This document shows, one piece after another, positions 7,808 to 13,992 of a DNA stretch of 13,992 bases (positions are counted from its first letter, which is position 1; each line of letters starts with the position of its first letter). The position numbers and the translations under genes were made by a program. The notes beneath the pieces were generated by a model. That model was not told the origin of the DNA and did not search any database. It saw nothing but the letters and a program-made list of their open reading frames with translations. This stretch comes from Chloroflexota bacterium. Its GTDB lineage: Bacteria > Chloroflexota > Dehalococcoidia > UBA3495. The stretch is taken from positions 1 through 13,992 of the forward strand of contig JACZXN010000014.1 of the NCBI GenBank assembly GCA_022571575.1, read 5' to 3'.

Positions 7808-8596
7808 ATGGCTAGAGTGAACACCAGACGCAAGATACTGATCGTGGACGACGAGTACGAGTCCGCGATACTCCGCGCCGTCCGCCGCCGCCTGGAGGAA
7901 GAGGGCTGGGAGGCCTTGGTGGTCCAGCCCCAGCCCGGCCACTCCGTGGGGGAGGAGTTCGAGGCTGCCGCCCTCTGGTCCATCGAAGAGGACCGGCCCG
8001 ACGCGGTCTTGTTGGACGTCCGGTTCGGCGAACACCGTGACGACCAGTTCCGCGGACTGAATATCCTGAGCGAGATCGTGACGCGGTGGCCCAAACTGCC
8101 CATATTGATGTTCACCCAGTACACCCAGGGGCCGGACCGCGAAACGGCGGTGCGGGGTTCCCTGCAATGGGACGCGCCGGTGGACTTCATAGACAAGTTG
8201 GCCAGCCCCGACGAGGTGGTGCTGCGCCTGCGGCGCCTGATTGGCACCTCACCCGAGTCCATCCCCATCAGCGATCAGATCATGGTGGATGTCGATGCCC
8301 GTCTGGTGTACATCGGCAGCGGCGAAGACCGGGCGCCGGCGCTGGACATACAGGGCATGAAATTCGAGATATTCCTGGAGTTGGCGTCCGCCTGGTACCG
8401 CAGCCCAGGAGAGTTGGTGCCCTTCTCCCGCCTGGAACGTTACTCCGAAGGCGAGGACCCACGGGCCTCTTTGCGGGTTAGGATCAGGGAGATCAAAGAC
8501 GCCATCGGCAAAGCCATGAACGTCCGGTTCGGCCCGTCGGAACTGATATTGAACGTTAGGGACCAAGGTTACCGGCTGGTGCCGCCCAAGTCATGA
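7808..8596 (+). CDS. OmpR/PhoB-family response regulator
   Basis: This is a two-component response regulator of 262 residues, with receiver and winged-helix output domains. The receiver has the acidic pair Asp14-Asp15 (ILIVDDEY), the phospho-acceptor Asp70 (DAVLLDVRFGE), Thr103 (MFTQYT) and Lys130 (DFIDK), so the phosphorylation site is complete. The C-terminal part carries SLRVRIREIKDAIG and ILNVRDQGYRLVPP, the recognition helix and wing of OmpR/PhoB DNA-binding domains. The receiver is longer than usual between strands two and three. No good ribosome site precedes ATG 7808; GTG 7817 is an alternative. The stop overlaps the kinase start by ATGA (8593-8596), so the pair is translationally coupled. 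A TAAAAT at 7739-7744 could be a -10 element but lacks a -35, as expected for an activated promoter. A likely target is the GGTAA direct-repeat sites at 9603 and 11153. Confidence 0.9.
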   Translation: MARVNTRRKILIVDDEYESAILRAVRRRLEEEGWEALVVQPQPGHSVGEEFEAAALWSIEEDRPDAVLLDVRFGEHRDDQFRGLNILSEIVTRWPKLPILMFTQYTQGPDRETAVRGSLQWDAPVDFIDKLASPDEVVLRLRRLIGTSPESIPISDQIMVDVDARLVYIGSGEDRAPALDIQGMKFEIFLELASAWYRSPGELVPFSRLERYSEGEDPRASLRVRIREIKDAIGKAMNVRFGPSELILNVRDQGYRLVPPKS

Positions 8597-9579
8597 CCAG
8601 ATTCCTCACACCAATCAAGATCGGCGGAGGGGTCTTCGCCGTGGCCGGTGTCATCTGCATCATCCTGGCCCCGTTCATCGGCGAAAGCCTCTTCGACTCC
8701 CTCTGGGGAATCGAACCGCTGTCATATATCGGCGCCGTCCTCCTGATCGGCGGTCTGGGCACGGCCGCGGCGGTCTACGCCGGGCGGGAACTGTTCCGGC
8801 GCCGCTCGGGGCAGGGGCCGAACAATCTACAACCCGGTCAAAGCTGGAGCGAGACAACCCTCCAGTACTTCCAGCTCTTCGACCACGACCTGGGCCGTCC
8901 CCTGCGAAGGATCGCCGGCAAAGAGCGGGAGTTGCGGGCGGTGATGCGAGCCGCGCCCGGTGTGGTGGACCCTGGGGTGAAAGACCTGTTGGATGAGATC
9001 GAACGCCAGACCCCCAATTTCCGCTTGATGATGTCCAACATCCAGGTCCTGATCCAGTTGGAATCTCCGGAGAGCGACGACCAATTGCAACCCGTGGAGC
9101 CGACCGAAGTGGTCAGGCGCATCGCCGACCGGTATTCCGCGGTGGCCTCCGAGGCGGGCAAGGAGATCACCTGGTGGTCGGAGCCAGCCGAATTAGGCTT
9201 GGTCTACGCCAACACCAATGCCATCGAGCACATCGTCACCAACCTGGTGGACAACGCGGTGCGCTTCGCCGGCACCCATGTGGAAGTGAAGCTGACCAAG
9301 AACCCAAGCCATTTCTTCGTCCGCGTTTGGGATGACGGGCCCGGGATCGGCCAACAATACGTCCAGCACCTATTCGACCGGGGCTGGACCCCCGAAGTGG
9401 CGCGCCGTGAGGAGAAATCCAGTTCCGGCCTGGGGCTGTTCATCGCCCGAAGCCTGGCCAGGCGGTCCGGCGGGGACCTGACCGTGGAGAGCGACGACCG
9501 GGCCGACGGAGACCATCACACCACCTTTTTGCTGAGCCTGCCTTCGAATCTGGGGGCCCAGGCGAACGGCGCCCGCTAG
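8593..9579 (+). CDS. membrane sensor histidine kinase with minimal extracytoplasmic loop
   Basis: This is the partner kinase of the upstream regulator, 328 residues. Two membrane segments (about 9-30 and 43-63) enclose a loop of only about 12 residues, so no periplasmic sensor domain exists. The dimerisation/phosphotransfer region has an unusual H-box, LFDHDLGRPLRR, with His98 as the likely phosphorylated residue. The ATPase domain is clear: N-box HIVTNLVDNAVRFA (Asn217, Asn221), G1 DDGPGIG (247-253), and G2 SSGLGLFIARSLARRSGG (277-294). Start and coupling rest on the ATGA overlap with the regulator. Small-loop kinases commonly sense events in the membrane or rely on accessory proteins. The lipoproteins encoded next are candidates for such partners, but that is inference. 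Confidence 0.9.
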   Translation: MTRFLTPIKIGGGVFAVAGVICIILAPFIGESLFDSLWGIEPLSYIGAVLLIGGLGTAAAVYAGRELFRRRSGQGPNNLQPGQSWSETTLQYFQLFDHDLGRPLRRIAGKERELRAVMRAAPGVVDPGVKDLLDEIERQTPNFRLMMSNIQVLIQLESPESDDQLQPVEPTEVVRRIADRYSAVASEAGKEITWWSEPAELGLVYANTNAIEHIVTNLVDNAVRFAGTHVEVKLTKNPSHFFVRVWDDGPGIGQQYVQHLFDRGWTPEVARREEKSSSGLGLFIARSLARRSGGDLTVESDDRADGDHHTTFLLSLPSNLGAQANGAR

Positions 9580-9602
9580 ACCCCCGCCAAATATTTTCCC
9601 CA

Positions 9603-9620
9603 GGTAATACATCGGTAAGG
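9603..9620 (+). promoter_or_regulatory. two GGTAA direct repeats, 11-bp period (candidate response-regulator operator)
   Basis: GGTAATACATC at 9603 is followed exactly 11 bases later by GGTAAGG at 9614. The 18 bases at 9601-9618 match 11151-11168 at 17 positions. It lies about 75 bases before the first lipoprotein start. OmpR/PhoB-type proteins bind tandem sites with this period, and such a regulator is encoded just upstream. Confidence 0.45.
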
Positions 9621-9631
9621 CCGGCCCCATT

Positions 9632-9773
9632 AACCTGGGTGCGCTAGACACAATATGTCAATAAGTTTCTGTCGATTGGAGAGTACGGTTAGATGAAGCT
9701 GGGCAGAGCGTTTCTGGCCATGGCGGCGGTATCGTTGCTTGCATTGGCCGCCTGCGTCTCGCAGGTGGACCGG
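9632..9773 (+). repeat. lipoprotein leader module, copy 1 (paired with 10411-10552)
   Basis: The 61 bases before ATG 9693 align without gaps to the 61 bases before ATG 10472 (about 45 of 61 identical), and similarity continues through codon 27. Shared elements are GCGCYAGACACRATATGT, which may hold a -10-like element, GGAGAG 9 bases before the ATG, and the signal peptide ending ACVSQV. Confidence 0.75.
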
Positions 9774-10244
9774 AGCGGCCCGCCGACACCAACGCCGGCG
9801 CCCACCGCCACTCCCACGCCGCGGCCCGAGCCAACGCCAACGGCCACACCGATGCCCACGCCAACGCTCACGCCCGTGCCGACCCCGATTCCCACCGCGA
9901 CCCCAACGCCGGTTCCTGTCCCCACGCCGACACCCGCGCCGGTGCTGGCCCCACTACCGGAAAAGAACGTTAGGGAACTGCCCCACGTCTTCGTGGGCAG
10001 CGTGGTCATCAGCGGCGTTGCCGCTCCCGACGGCACCGAGGTCACGATCTGGGTCGCGGGCTACGATGCCCCGGTGGGCGCCGGCATCACATCGGGTGGC
10101 AATTACTCCGTGCTGGCTCACCAACACGGCGAGGAAACCTTCACTGGCAAGACCCTGATATTCAAGGTCAACGGCCAAGTGACAGGGGAGACCGCGAGTT
10201 GGGAGAAGGGCGGCGCAACCATATTGGCAATCTCACTGGATTAG
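9693..10244 (+). CDS. lipoprotein with Pro-Thr linker and C-terminal beta-sandwich-like domain
   Basis: The 183-residue product has a type II signal peptide (MKLGRAFLAMAAVSLLALAAC), with lipobox LAAC and acylated Cys21. Residues about 30-90 are a Pro-Thr-rich linker (PTPTPAPTATPTP and similar), of the kind that spans the cell wall or lifts a domain off the membrane. The C-terminal part (about 95-183) has alternating short strands and glycines (VFVGSVVISGVAAPDGTEVTIWV, ending TASWEKGGATILAISLD). It looks like a carboxypeptidase-regulatory or Ig-like beta-sandwich, as is common in Chloroflexota surface proteins. GGAGAG lies 9 bases before the ATG. It follows the kinase by 113 bases that contain the GGTAA repeats. 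Ligand unknown. Confidence 0.85.
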   Translation: MKLGRAFLAMAAVSLLALAACVSQVDRSGPPTPTPAPTATPTPRPEPTPTATPMPTPTLTPVPTPIPTATPTPVPVPTPTPAPVLAPLPEKNVRELPHVFVGSVVISGVAAPDGTEVTIWVAGYDAPVGAGITSGGNYSVLAHQHGEETFTGKTLIFKVNGQVTGETASWEKGGATILAISLD

Positions 10245-10274
10245 AGAGATTTTGCCCGCTAGAGGGTGGCGCCG

Positions 10275-10336
10275 CACCGACGGCACAAGGAGCGGCGGTG
10301 GGTTCTGGACCGCCCGGGAGAAAAGCGCCGTCGGTG
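10275..10336 (+). repeat. nested inverted repeats in the intergenic region between the lipoprotein genes
   Basis: CACCGACGGC (10275-10284) pairs perfectly with GCCGTCGGTG (10327-10336). Inside it, GGCGGT and ACCGCC form a 6-bp stem with a 9-base loop. No T-run follows, so it is not a standard terminator. The 227-base gap (10245-10471) otherwise holds only the 61-base leader of the next gene. Confidence 0.4.
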
Positions 10337-10410
10337 GCGGAAGAAGCGACGAGTCATCCAGGGACAACGGGAGTTCCAGTGGGCTGTCTAGTTCCGGCGG
10401 CGGCATCTGG

Positions 10411-10552
10411 AACCAGGATGCGCCAGACACGATATGTTGATCAGAATAGGTCAAGGGGAGAGTTCCGTTAGATGAAGCTGGGCGGTGCGTTTACAGCCCT
10501 GGCCGCAACAATGTTGCTGGCCGTGACCGCCTGCGTCTCGCAGGTGGAACGG
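10411..10552 (+). repeat. lipoprotein leader module, copy 2 (paired with 9632-9773)
   Basis: This is the second copy of the leader plus signal-peptide unit, with the same 61-base spacing to its ATG. Unlike copy 1, no GGTAA direct repeats lie in front of it; copy 1 has them directly upstream of the duplicated part. Confidence 0.75.
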
Positions 10553-11146
10553 GACCCCACGCCAACTCCGGCGCAACAACCCGCCCCCACGCCCCGGCCC
10601 GCCCAAACAAGTGTCCCCGCTACCGGCGGCCGGCTGTTCCTCAACGTGGCTGGTCCCCTTGACGGAGCGACGGTGCCCGGTGAAGCGGTGGTCGTCTACG
10701 GGCTCACCCTTCCCGGAGCGGAGATCGAGGTCAACGGCTCGGCGGCGGCGGTGGACAAGAACGGCGGCTTCAGCGCCGAGACGGCCCTGGTCCCAGGCGT
10801 AAATAGCATCGAGGTAAGGGCTTTCGACGGCCTGGGCAACCAGGAGTCGACAACCCTTAGCGTCACCTCTCTGGCTTTGCCGCCCCAGCCCTTCCTGCTG
10901 CTGGTTACCGAACCGCAGAGTCAAAGCGTGGTGAACCAACCAATCCTCAGGCTGTCCGGCAGGACCGGCCCCAACGCCATCGCCAGCATCAATGGGGTGT
11001 CGGTGAACGTCGATCTATTCGGTTCTTTCTCGACCACGGTTGCCCTGGAGCCGGGCCCCAACATCATCGACGTGGTGGCAACCAACAACGACGGCCAGGT
11101 GCTCAGCACCGTCGTCGCTGTTATCTACCGGCAGGCCGATGGTTAA
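10472..11146 (+). CDS. lipoprotein with two bacterial Ig-like (glucodextranase domain B-type) repeats
   Basis: The product has 224 residues. The type II signal peptide MKLGGAFTALAATMLLAVTAC puts the acylated cysteine at 21, as in the preceding paralogue, and the next residues VSQVER are nearly the same. A shorter Pro-Thr linker (about 29-50) leads to two beta-sandwich repeats. The first is GPLDGATVPGEAVVVYGLTLPG through GVNSIEVRAFDGLGN; the second is TEPQSQSVVNQPILRLSGRTGPN through GPNIIDVVATNNDGQ. Both show the pattern typical of glucodextranase-B/Big-like modules: a strand, 'G-A-x-I-x-V-N-G', 'V-D-x-x-G-x-F', and 'G-x-N-x-I-x-V'. GGAGAG lies 9 bases before the ATG. The product is probably anchored to the outer face of the membrane as a structural or binding protein. 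Specific partner unknown. Confidence 0.85.
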   Translation: MKLGGAFTALAATMLLAVTACVSQVERDPTPTPAQQPAPTPRPAQTSVPATGGRLFLNVAGPLDGATVPGEAVVVYGLTLPGAEIEVNGSAAAVDKNGGFSAETALVPGVNSIEVRAFDGLGNQESTTLSVTSLALPPQPFLLLVTEPQSQSVVNQPILRLSGRTGPNAIASINGVSVNVDLFGSFSTTVALEPGPNIIDVVATNNDGQVLSTVVAVIYRQADG

Positions 11147-11152
11147 AAAGCA

Positions 11153-11192
11153 GGTAATACAACGGTAATACGGCGGTAACACGACGGTAATC
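11153..11192 (+). promoter_or_regulatory. four GGTAA direct repeats, exact 11-bp period (candidate response-regulator operator)
   Basis: GGTAA begins at 11153, 11164, 11175 and 11186. The units read GGTAATACAAC, GGTAATACGGC, GGTAACACGAC and GGTAATC. The array is followed within a few bases by TTATGTC, similar to the ATATGT blocks before both lipoprotein genes. It begins only seven bases after the lipoprotein stop and about 110 bases before the large surface-protein gene. The period is one DNA turn, so all units face the same side. Confidence 0.6.
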
Positions 11193-11260
11193 TCCGTTAT
11201 GTCACTCTGGGAACACAGCGATCCCCCAAGGTAGGTTCCCAGGAGACAACATCAGCACCA

Positions 11261-13992
11261 ATGAATATCACAAAGAGAATCAAAACAAGCAAGAGCCATC
11301 TCGCCGTCATCGGCGTGATCGTGGTTCTCGCCGCGTTATTCCTGACGGCAGGCGTGGCCTCGGCCCAGCCCGTTGCCGACCTGGACCTGACCTTTGGCGG
11401 CGCGGAAGACGATTTCGCCCATGCTGTTATCCAGACCATCGACGGCGGATACGTGATTGCCGGCGAGACCCAGTCGTTTGGGGCCGGCGGCCGCGATTTC
11501 TGGCTGATCAAGACCGACGCGTCCGGTAACCAGCTCTGGACCAGTACCTTTGGCGGGCCGGCGGACGACGTAGCCTACGCCCTGGCCCAGACCTCGGACG
11601 GCGGCCTGGTGGTGGCCGGTTCCAGCGCTCAAGACGCTGGGTCCAAGACGGATTTTCTGTTGATAAAGACCGACTCCTCTGGCAACGAACAATGGTCACA
11701 ACGGTACGCCAACCCGAACGGCGGGTCCGATGATGTCGCCTATGCGGTCCGTCAGACCGCCGACGGGGGCTACATCATCGCCGGCTCCACCGACGGTCCG
11801 GACGGTCAGAATGTGTGGCTGGTCAAGACCAACGCCGGCGGCGACATGGTATGGGAGGAGGAATTCGGCAACGGCGGATCGGAGACCGCCTTCAGCGTCC
11901 AGCAGACCGCCGACGGCGGCTATGTGTTGGCCGGCAGCACGGACTCCGTGAACCTGGCAAGCAACGGCGGCACCGACCTCTGGTTGGTGAAGACCGATTC
12001 CACGGGCGCGCAGATGTGGACCAATACCCTGGGCGGCGAATTCAACGATGAAGCCAGGGCGGTGGTGCAGACCGCCGACGGCGGTTTCGCGTTGGCCGGC
12101 ACCACCTGGTCCAGCGGGGCCGGGTTATCCGACTTCTGGCTGGTCAAGACCGACCCGTCCGGCGAGGAAGAATGGAACCATACCTACGGAGGCGTGAGCC
12201 GGGATGCGGCCTATGGGTTGCGGCAGACCCAGGACGGCGGCTACGTGCTGGCCGGTTGGTCTGAGTCGTTCCCCGGCGGAGACCATTTCTGGGTGGTGAA
12301 GACCGACGCCGCCGGAATCCTTGAATGGGACGAGACCTACGTCGATTCCTCCGGCGAATCATCCGGAGCCCGGGCCATACAGCAGACCGCGGACGGAGGC
12401 TACGTGATAGCCGGCTGGACCGGTCCCCTTGATGGCGTGCGGGACATCCGCATGGTGAAGACCCTGCCCGAGGGGGTGGAGACGGCTGCGGTGGAGGGCC
12501 CGGTGGTGGTCTTGGAGAACCTGGGCTCCACGGAGATCACCTCGGCCGCGGTGGCCTTCGACGCCCCCGCCGGAGACCCACCCCACCTGTTTGCCTATCT
12601 GGGCGGGTTCCTGGGCCAGAGCAACCGTTTGCCGGCCGGCGCCGTGGCCTGCACGGCCCCCATCCCCGGCCTGGTTGACGGCTCCCACCTGGCATTGGAC
12701 CAGATCGGGGCCGACGGCAACCTGTTCATCGACGCGGTCACCACCAACCTGTCGGCGTTGGCAATCGTGATCAACACTACTTTGCTGCCCTTCGATCTGA
12801 CCTACGAGACGGACACTTCAGGCAGCATCAACGGCCGGTACCGCATAGTCTCGGAGTCGCCCTGCACCGGCGAGACGCCGGCGGGAGAGCCCAGCGCCCC
12901 CACCGGGCTTACCGTCACGGCGCCGGACGACGGTTCCGGGACGCTGGCCCTGGACTGGAATGACGATCCCGAGGTGGATTTCACCGGTTACAACGTGTAT
13001 TTGAGCCTGACCAAGACCGGCCCCTATGGGCTGGTTGCCACCTCTCTTACCGAGTTTCAGTACACCGACCTCGGCCTCACCGACGGCATCGAGTATCACT
13101 ACGTGGTCTCGGCGGTCAACATTGGAGGAACGGAATCGGCCAAGTCCACGGTAACTTCTGGCATCCCCGGCGATCTGACTCCTCCCGATGCCCCCACGGG
13201 CCTGCGGGTGACGGCGGTCGACCGGGAAGCCGGCTCCGTTGAGCTGGATTGGGATGACAATCCAGAGCCCGGCCTCATCGATTACAACGTCTACCGCCGG
13301 TTGGCCAACGAGGACTCCTTCAGCCGGATCGCGGAGGGCGTGCAAACACCCGGTTATATCGACGCGGAAGTGCCAGAGGACGTGGGGTTCCTGTACGTGG
13401 TGACCGCGGTTGACGCCGAGGGCAACGAGTCTGCGCGGTCCAATTTCGCCCCGCTGCCCATGGACTTCTTCGGGACCGTGCTCGGATTCCGCACCAACGC
13501 CTTCGACGAACGTATCCTGGTTTTGAAAACCAGCCAGGGACGGGCGGAAGTGGTGGTTACCGGCGAGACCAGAGTGCGGGTGCCCCAGGTTGAAAACGCC
13601 ACCATCGCGGACCTGAGCAAGGGCGACGTTGTCGCCGTGACCATGATGCGCCGGGACGGCCGTCTGGTGGCGGACCAGATCCAACTGGTTCCCAGCAAGA
13701 CCCAGAGCCGCCATGTGCCTGGCACCGTGATCAGTATCGACGAAACCCAGATCACCATCCAGCCCCCTGGCAACCGCAAGGCGCCGATCACGTTCACGTT
13801 GCCCGATGACGTGAAGATCAAGTTCCACCGTGGGATCACCGAGATCGAAGTCGGCGCCTTCGTGGTGGTCGGCGCGGCCAGAGATCCCGGCACTGGGGAG
13901 CTTTCCCCGATGGCCACCGAGATCAATGTGACCGCCGCCAAGAAGGCGAACCAAGGCCAGTTCGGCCGGACAAAGGCCAAGGCCAAGCCCAA
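11261..13992 (+). CDS. large secreted surface protein: seven-repeat propeller, two fibronectin III domains, DUF5666-like C-terminus (partial)
   Basis: The frame is open for 910 codons and runs off the window. A signal peptide (hydrophobic 14-30) is likely cut at ASA/QP (35/36). Residues about 45-400 hold seven repeats of about 52 residues, each with QT-x-DGG(Y/F/L)-x-x-AG and then (W/L)L(I/V)KTD-x-x-G-x-x-x-W. Seven copies suit a seven-bladed beta-propeller. About 400-540 is an unassigned beta-rich region. Two fibronectin type III domains follow (about 544-633 and 642-730: SAPTGLTV and DAPTGLRV starts, GYNVY and DYNVYRR, VVSAVN and VVTAVD). From 735 on are OB-like segments resembling DUF5666 (TVLGFRTN, TRVRVPQVENATIADLSKGDVVAV), ending Lys-rich. 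AGGAG at 11241 is 15 bases from ATG 11261, longer than usual. Adhesion or cell-surface structure is likely. Control by the adjacent two-component pair is inferred from the array at 11153. Confidence 0.85.
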   Translation, partial: MNITKRIKTSKSHLAVIGVIVVLAALFLTAGVASAQPVADLDLTFGGAEDDFAHAVIQTIDGGYVIAGETQSFGAGGRDFWLIKTDASGNQLWTSTFGGPADDVAYALAQTSDGGLVVAGSSAQDAGSKTDFLLIKTDSSGNEQWSQRYANPNGGSDDVAYAVRQTADGGYIIAGSTDGPDGQNVWLVKTNAGGDMVWEEEFGNGGSETAFSVQQTADGGYVLAGSTDSVNLASNGGTDLWLVKTDSTGAQMWTNTLGGEFNDEARAVVQTADGGFALAGTTWSSGAGLSDFWLVKTDPSGEEEWNHTYGGVSRDAAYGLRQTQDGGYVLAGWSESFPGGDHFWVVKTDAAGILEWDETYVDSSGESSGARAIQQTADGGYVIAGWTGPLDGVRDIRMVKTLPEGVETAAVEGPVVVLENLGSTEITSAAVAFDAPAGDPPHLFAYLGGFLGQSNRLPAGAVACTAPIPGLVDGSHLALDQIGADGNLFIDAVTTNLSALAIVINTTLLPFDLTYETDTSGSINGRYRIVSESPCTGETPAGEPSAPTGLTVTAPDDGSGTLALDWNDDPEVDFTGYNVYLSLTKTGPYGLVATSLTEFQYTDLGLTDGIEYHYVVSAVNIGGTESAKSTVTSGIPGDLTPPDAPTGLRVTAVDREAGSVELDWDDNPEPGLIDYNVYRRLANEDSFSRIAEGVQTPGYIDAEVPEDVGFLYVVTAVDAEGNESARSNFAPLPMDFFGTVLGFRTNAFDERILVLKTSQGRAEVVVTGETRVRVPQVENATIADLSKGDVVAVTMMRRDGRLVADQIQLVPSKTQSRHVPGTVISIDETQITIQPPGNRKAPITFTLPDDVKIKFHRGITEIEVGAFVVVGAARDPGTGELSPMATEINVTAAKKANQGQFGRTKAKAKP

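Noticed and set aside
9780..9940. Pro-Thr codon run as a nucleotide repeat element
   Set aside because: It is in frame within a lipoprotein linker and is explained by low-complexity protein sequence.
11153..11192. GGTAA array as a replication-origin iteron or CRISPR
   Set aside because: There are only four short units without spacers and no replication or Cas gene nearby; the promoter position and 11-bp step fit an operator better.
12818..13954. Long minus-strand open frame of about 378 codons
   Set aside because: It lies opposite the surface-protein gene, whose plus frame has clear fibronectin and DUF5666-like sequence. The antisense product is His/Gly/Arg-rich, typical of a GC-rich shadow frame.

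Overview
The window is a GC-rich stretch of bacterial chromosome with tightly packed genes on both strands. Nothing in it is a marker gene, so the host cannot be named firmly. The gene mix suggests an uncultured Chloroflexota bacterium of the Dehalococcoidia/SAR202 kind: lipoproteins with long Pro-Thr linkers, luciferase-like flavin oxidoreductases, class III aminotransferases and a large LuxR-type ATPase regulator. That is inference from family habits. I see no tRNA, rRNA, CRISPR array, transposase or integrase.

Left part (1-4250). The tail of an unidentified plus-strand gene ends at 116. A PhnD/phosphonate-type binding protein without an export signal (156-947, minus) has a good sigma70-like promoter. 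Divergent from it is a large LAL/MalT-type regulator (1115-4090, plus). Its frame is intact except for one in-frame TAG just after the Walker A motif. A near-ideal hairpin terminator (4183-4225) closes this part.

Middle part (4250-7640). A small secreted protein (4323-4790, plus) carries two identical 15-residue repeats, HGPNEMDIEYLNKLG, and seems frameshifted near its C-terminus. It shares a bidirectional terminator (4859-4890) with the convergent minus-strand gene for a dialkylglycine decarboxylase-like class III aminotransferase. Upstream of that gene, on the same strand, lies an LLM-class flavin oxidoreductase with its own strong promoter. A 12-bp hairpin separates the two.

Right part (7640-13992). 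An OmpR-type response regulator and a membrane histidine kinase overlap by ATGA. They are followed, all in the same direction, by two Pro-Thr-linker lipoproteins that share a duplicated leader and signal peptide, and by a very large secreted protein. That protein has seven propeller-like repeats, two fibronectin type III domains and OB-like C-terminal domains, and it runs off the window end. Short GGTAA-containing direct repeats with an exact 11-bp period lie just before the first lipoprotein (2 copies) and before the large secreted protein (4 copies). This is the spacing expected of an OmpR/PhoB-family operator. I therefore read 7808-13992 as a candidate envelope-control module in which the two-component pair regulates the surface proteins next to it. 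The other main candidate for something new is the small repeat protein at 4323.
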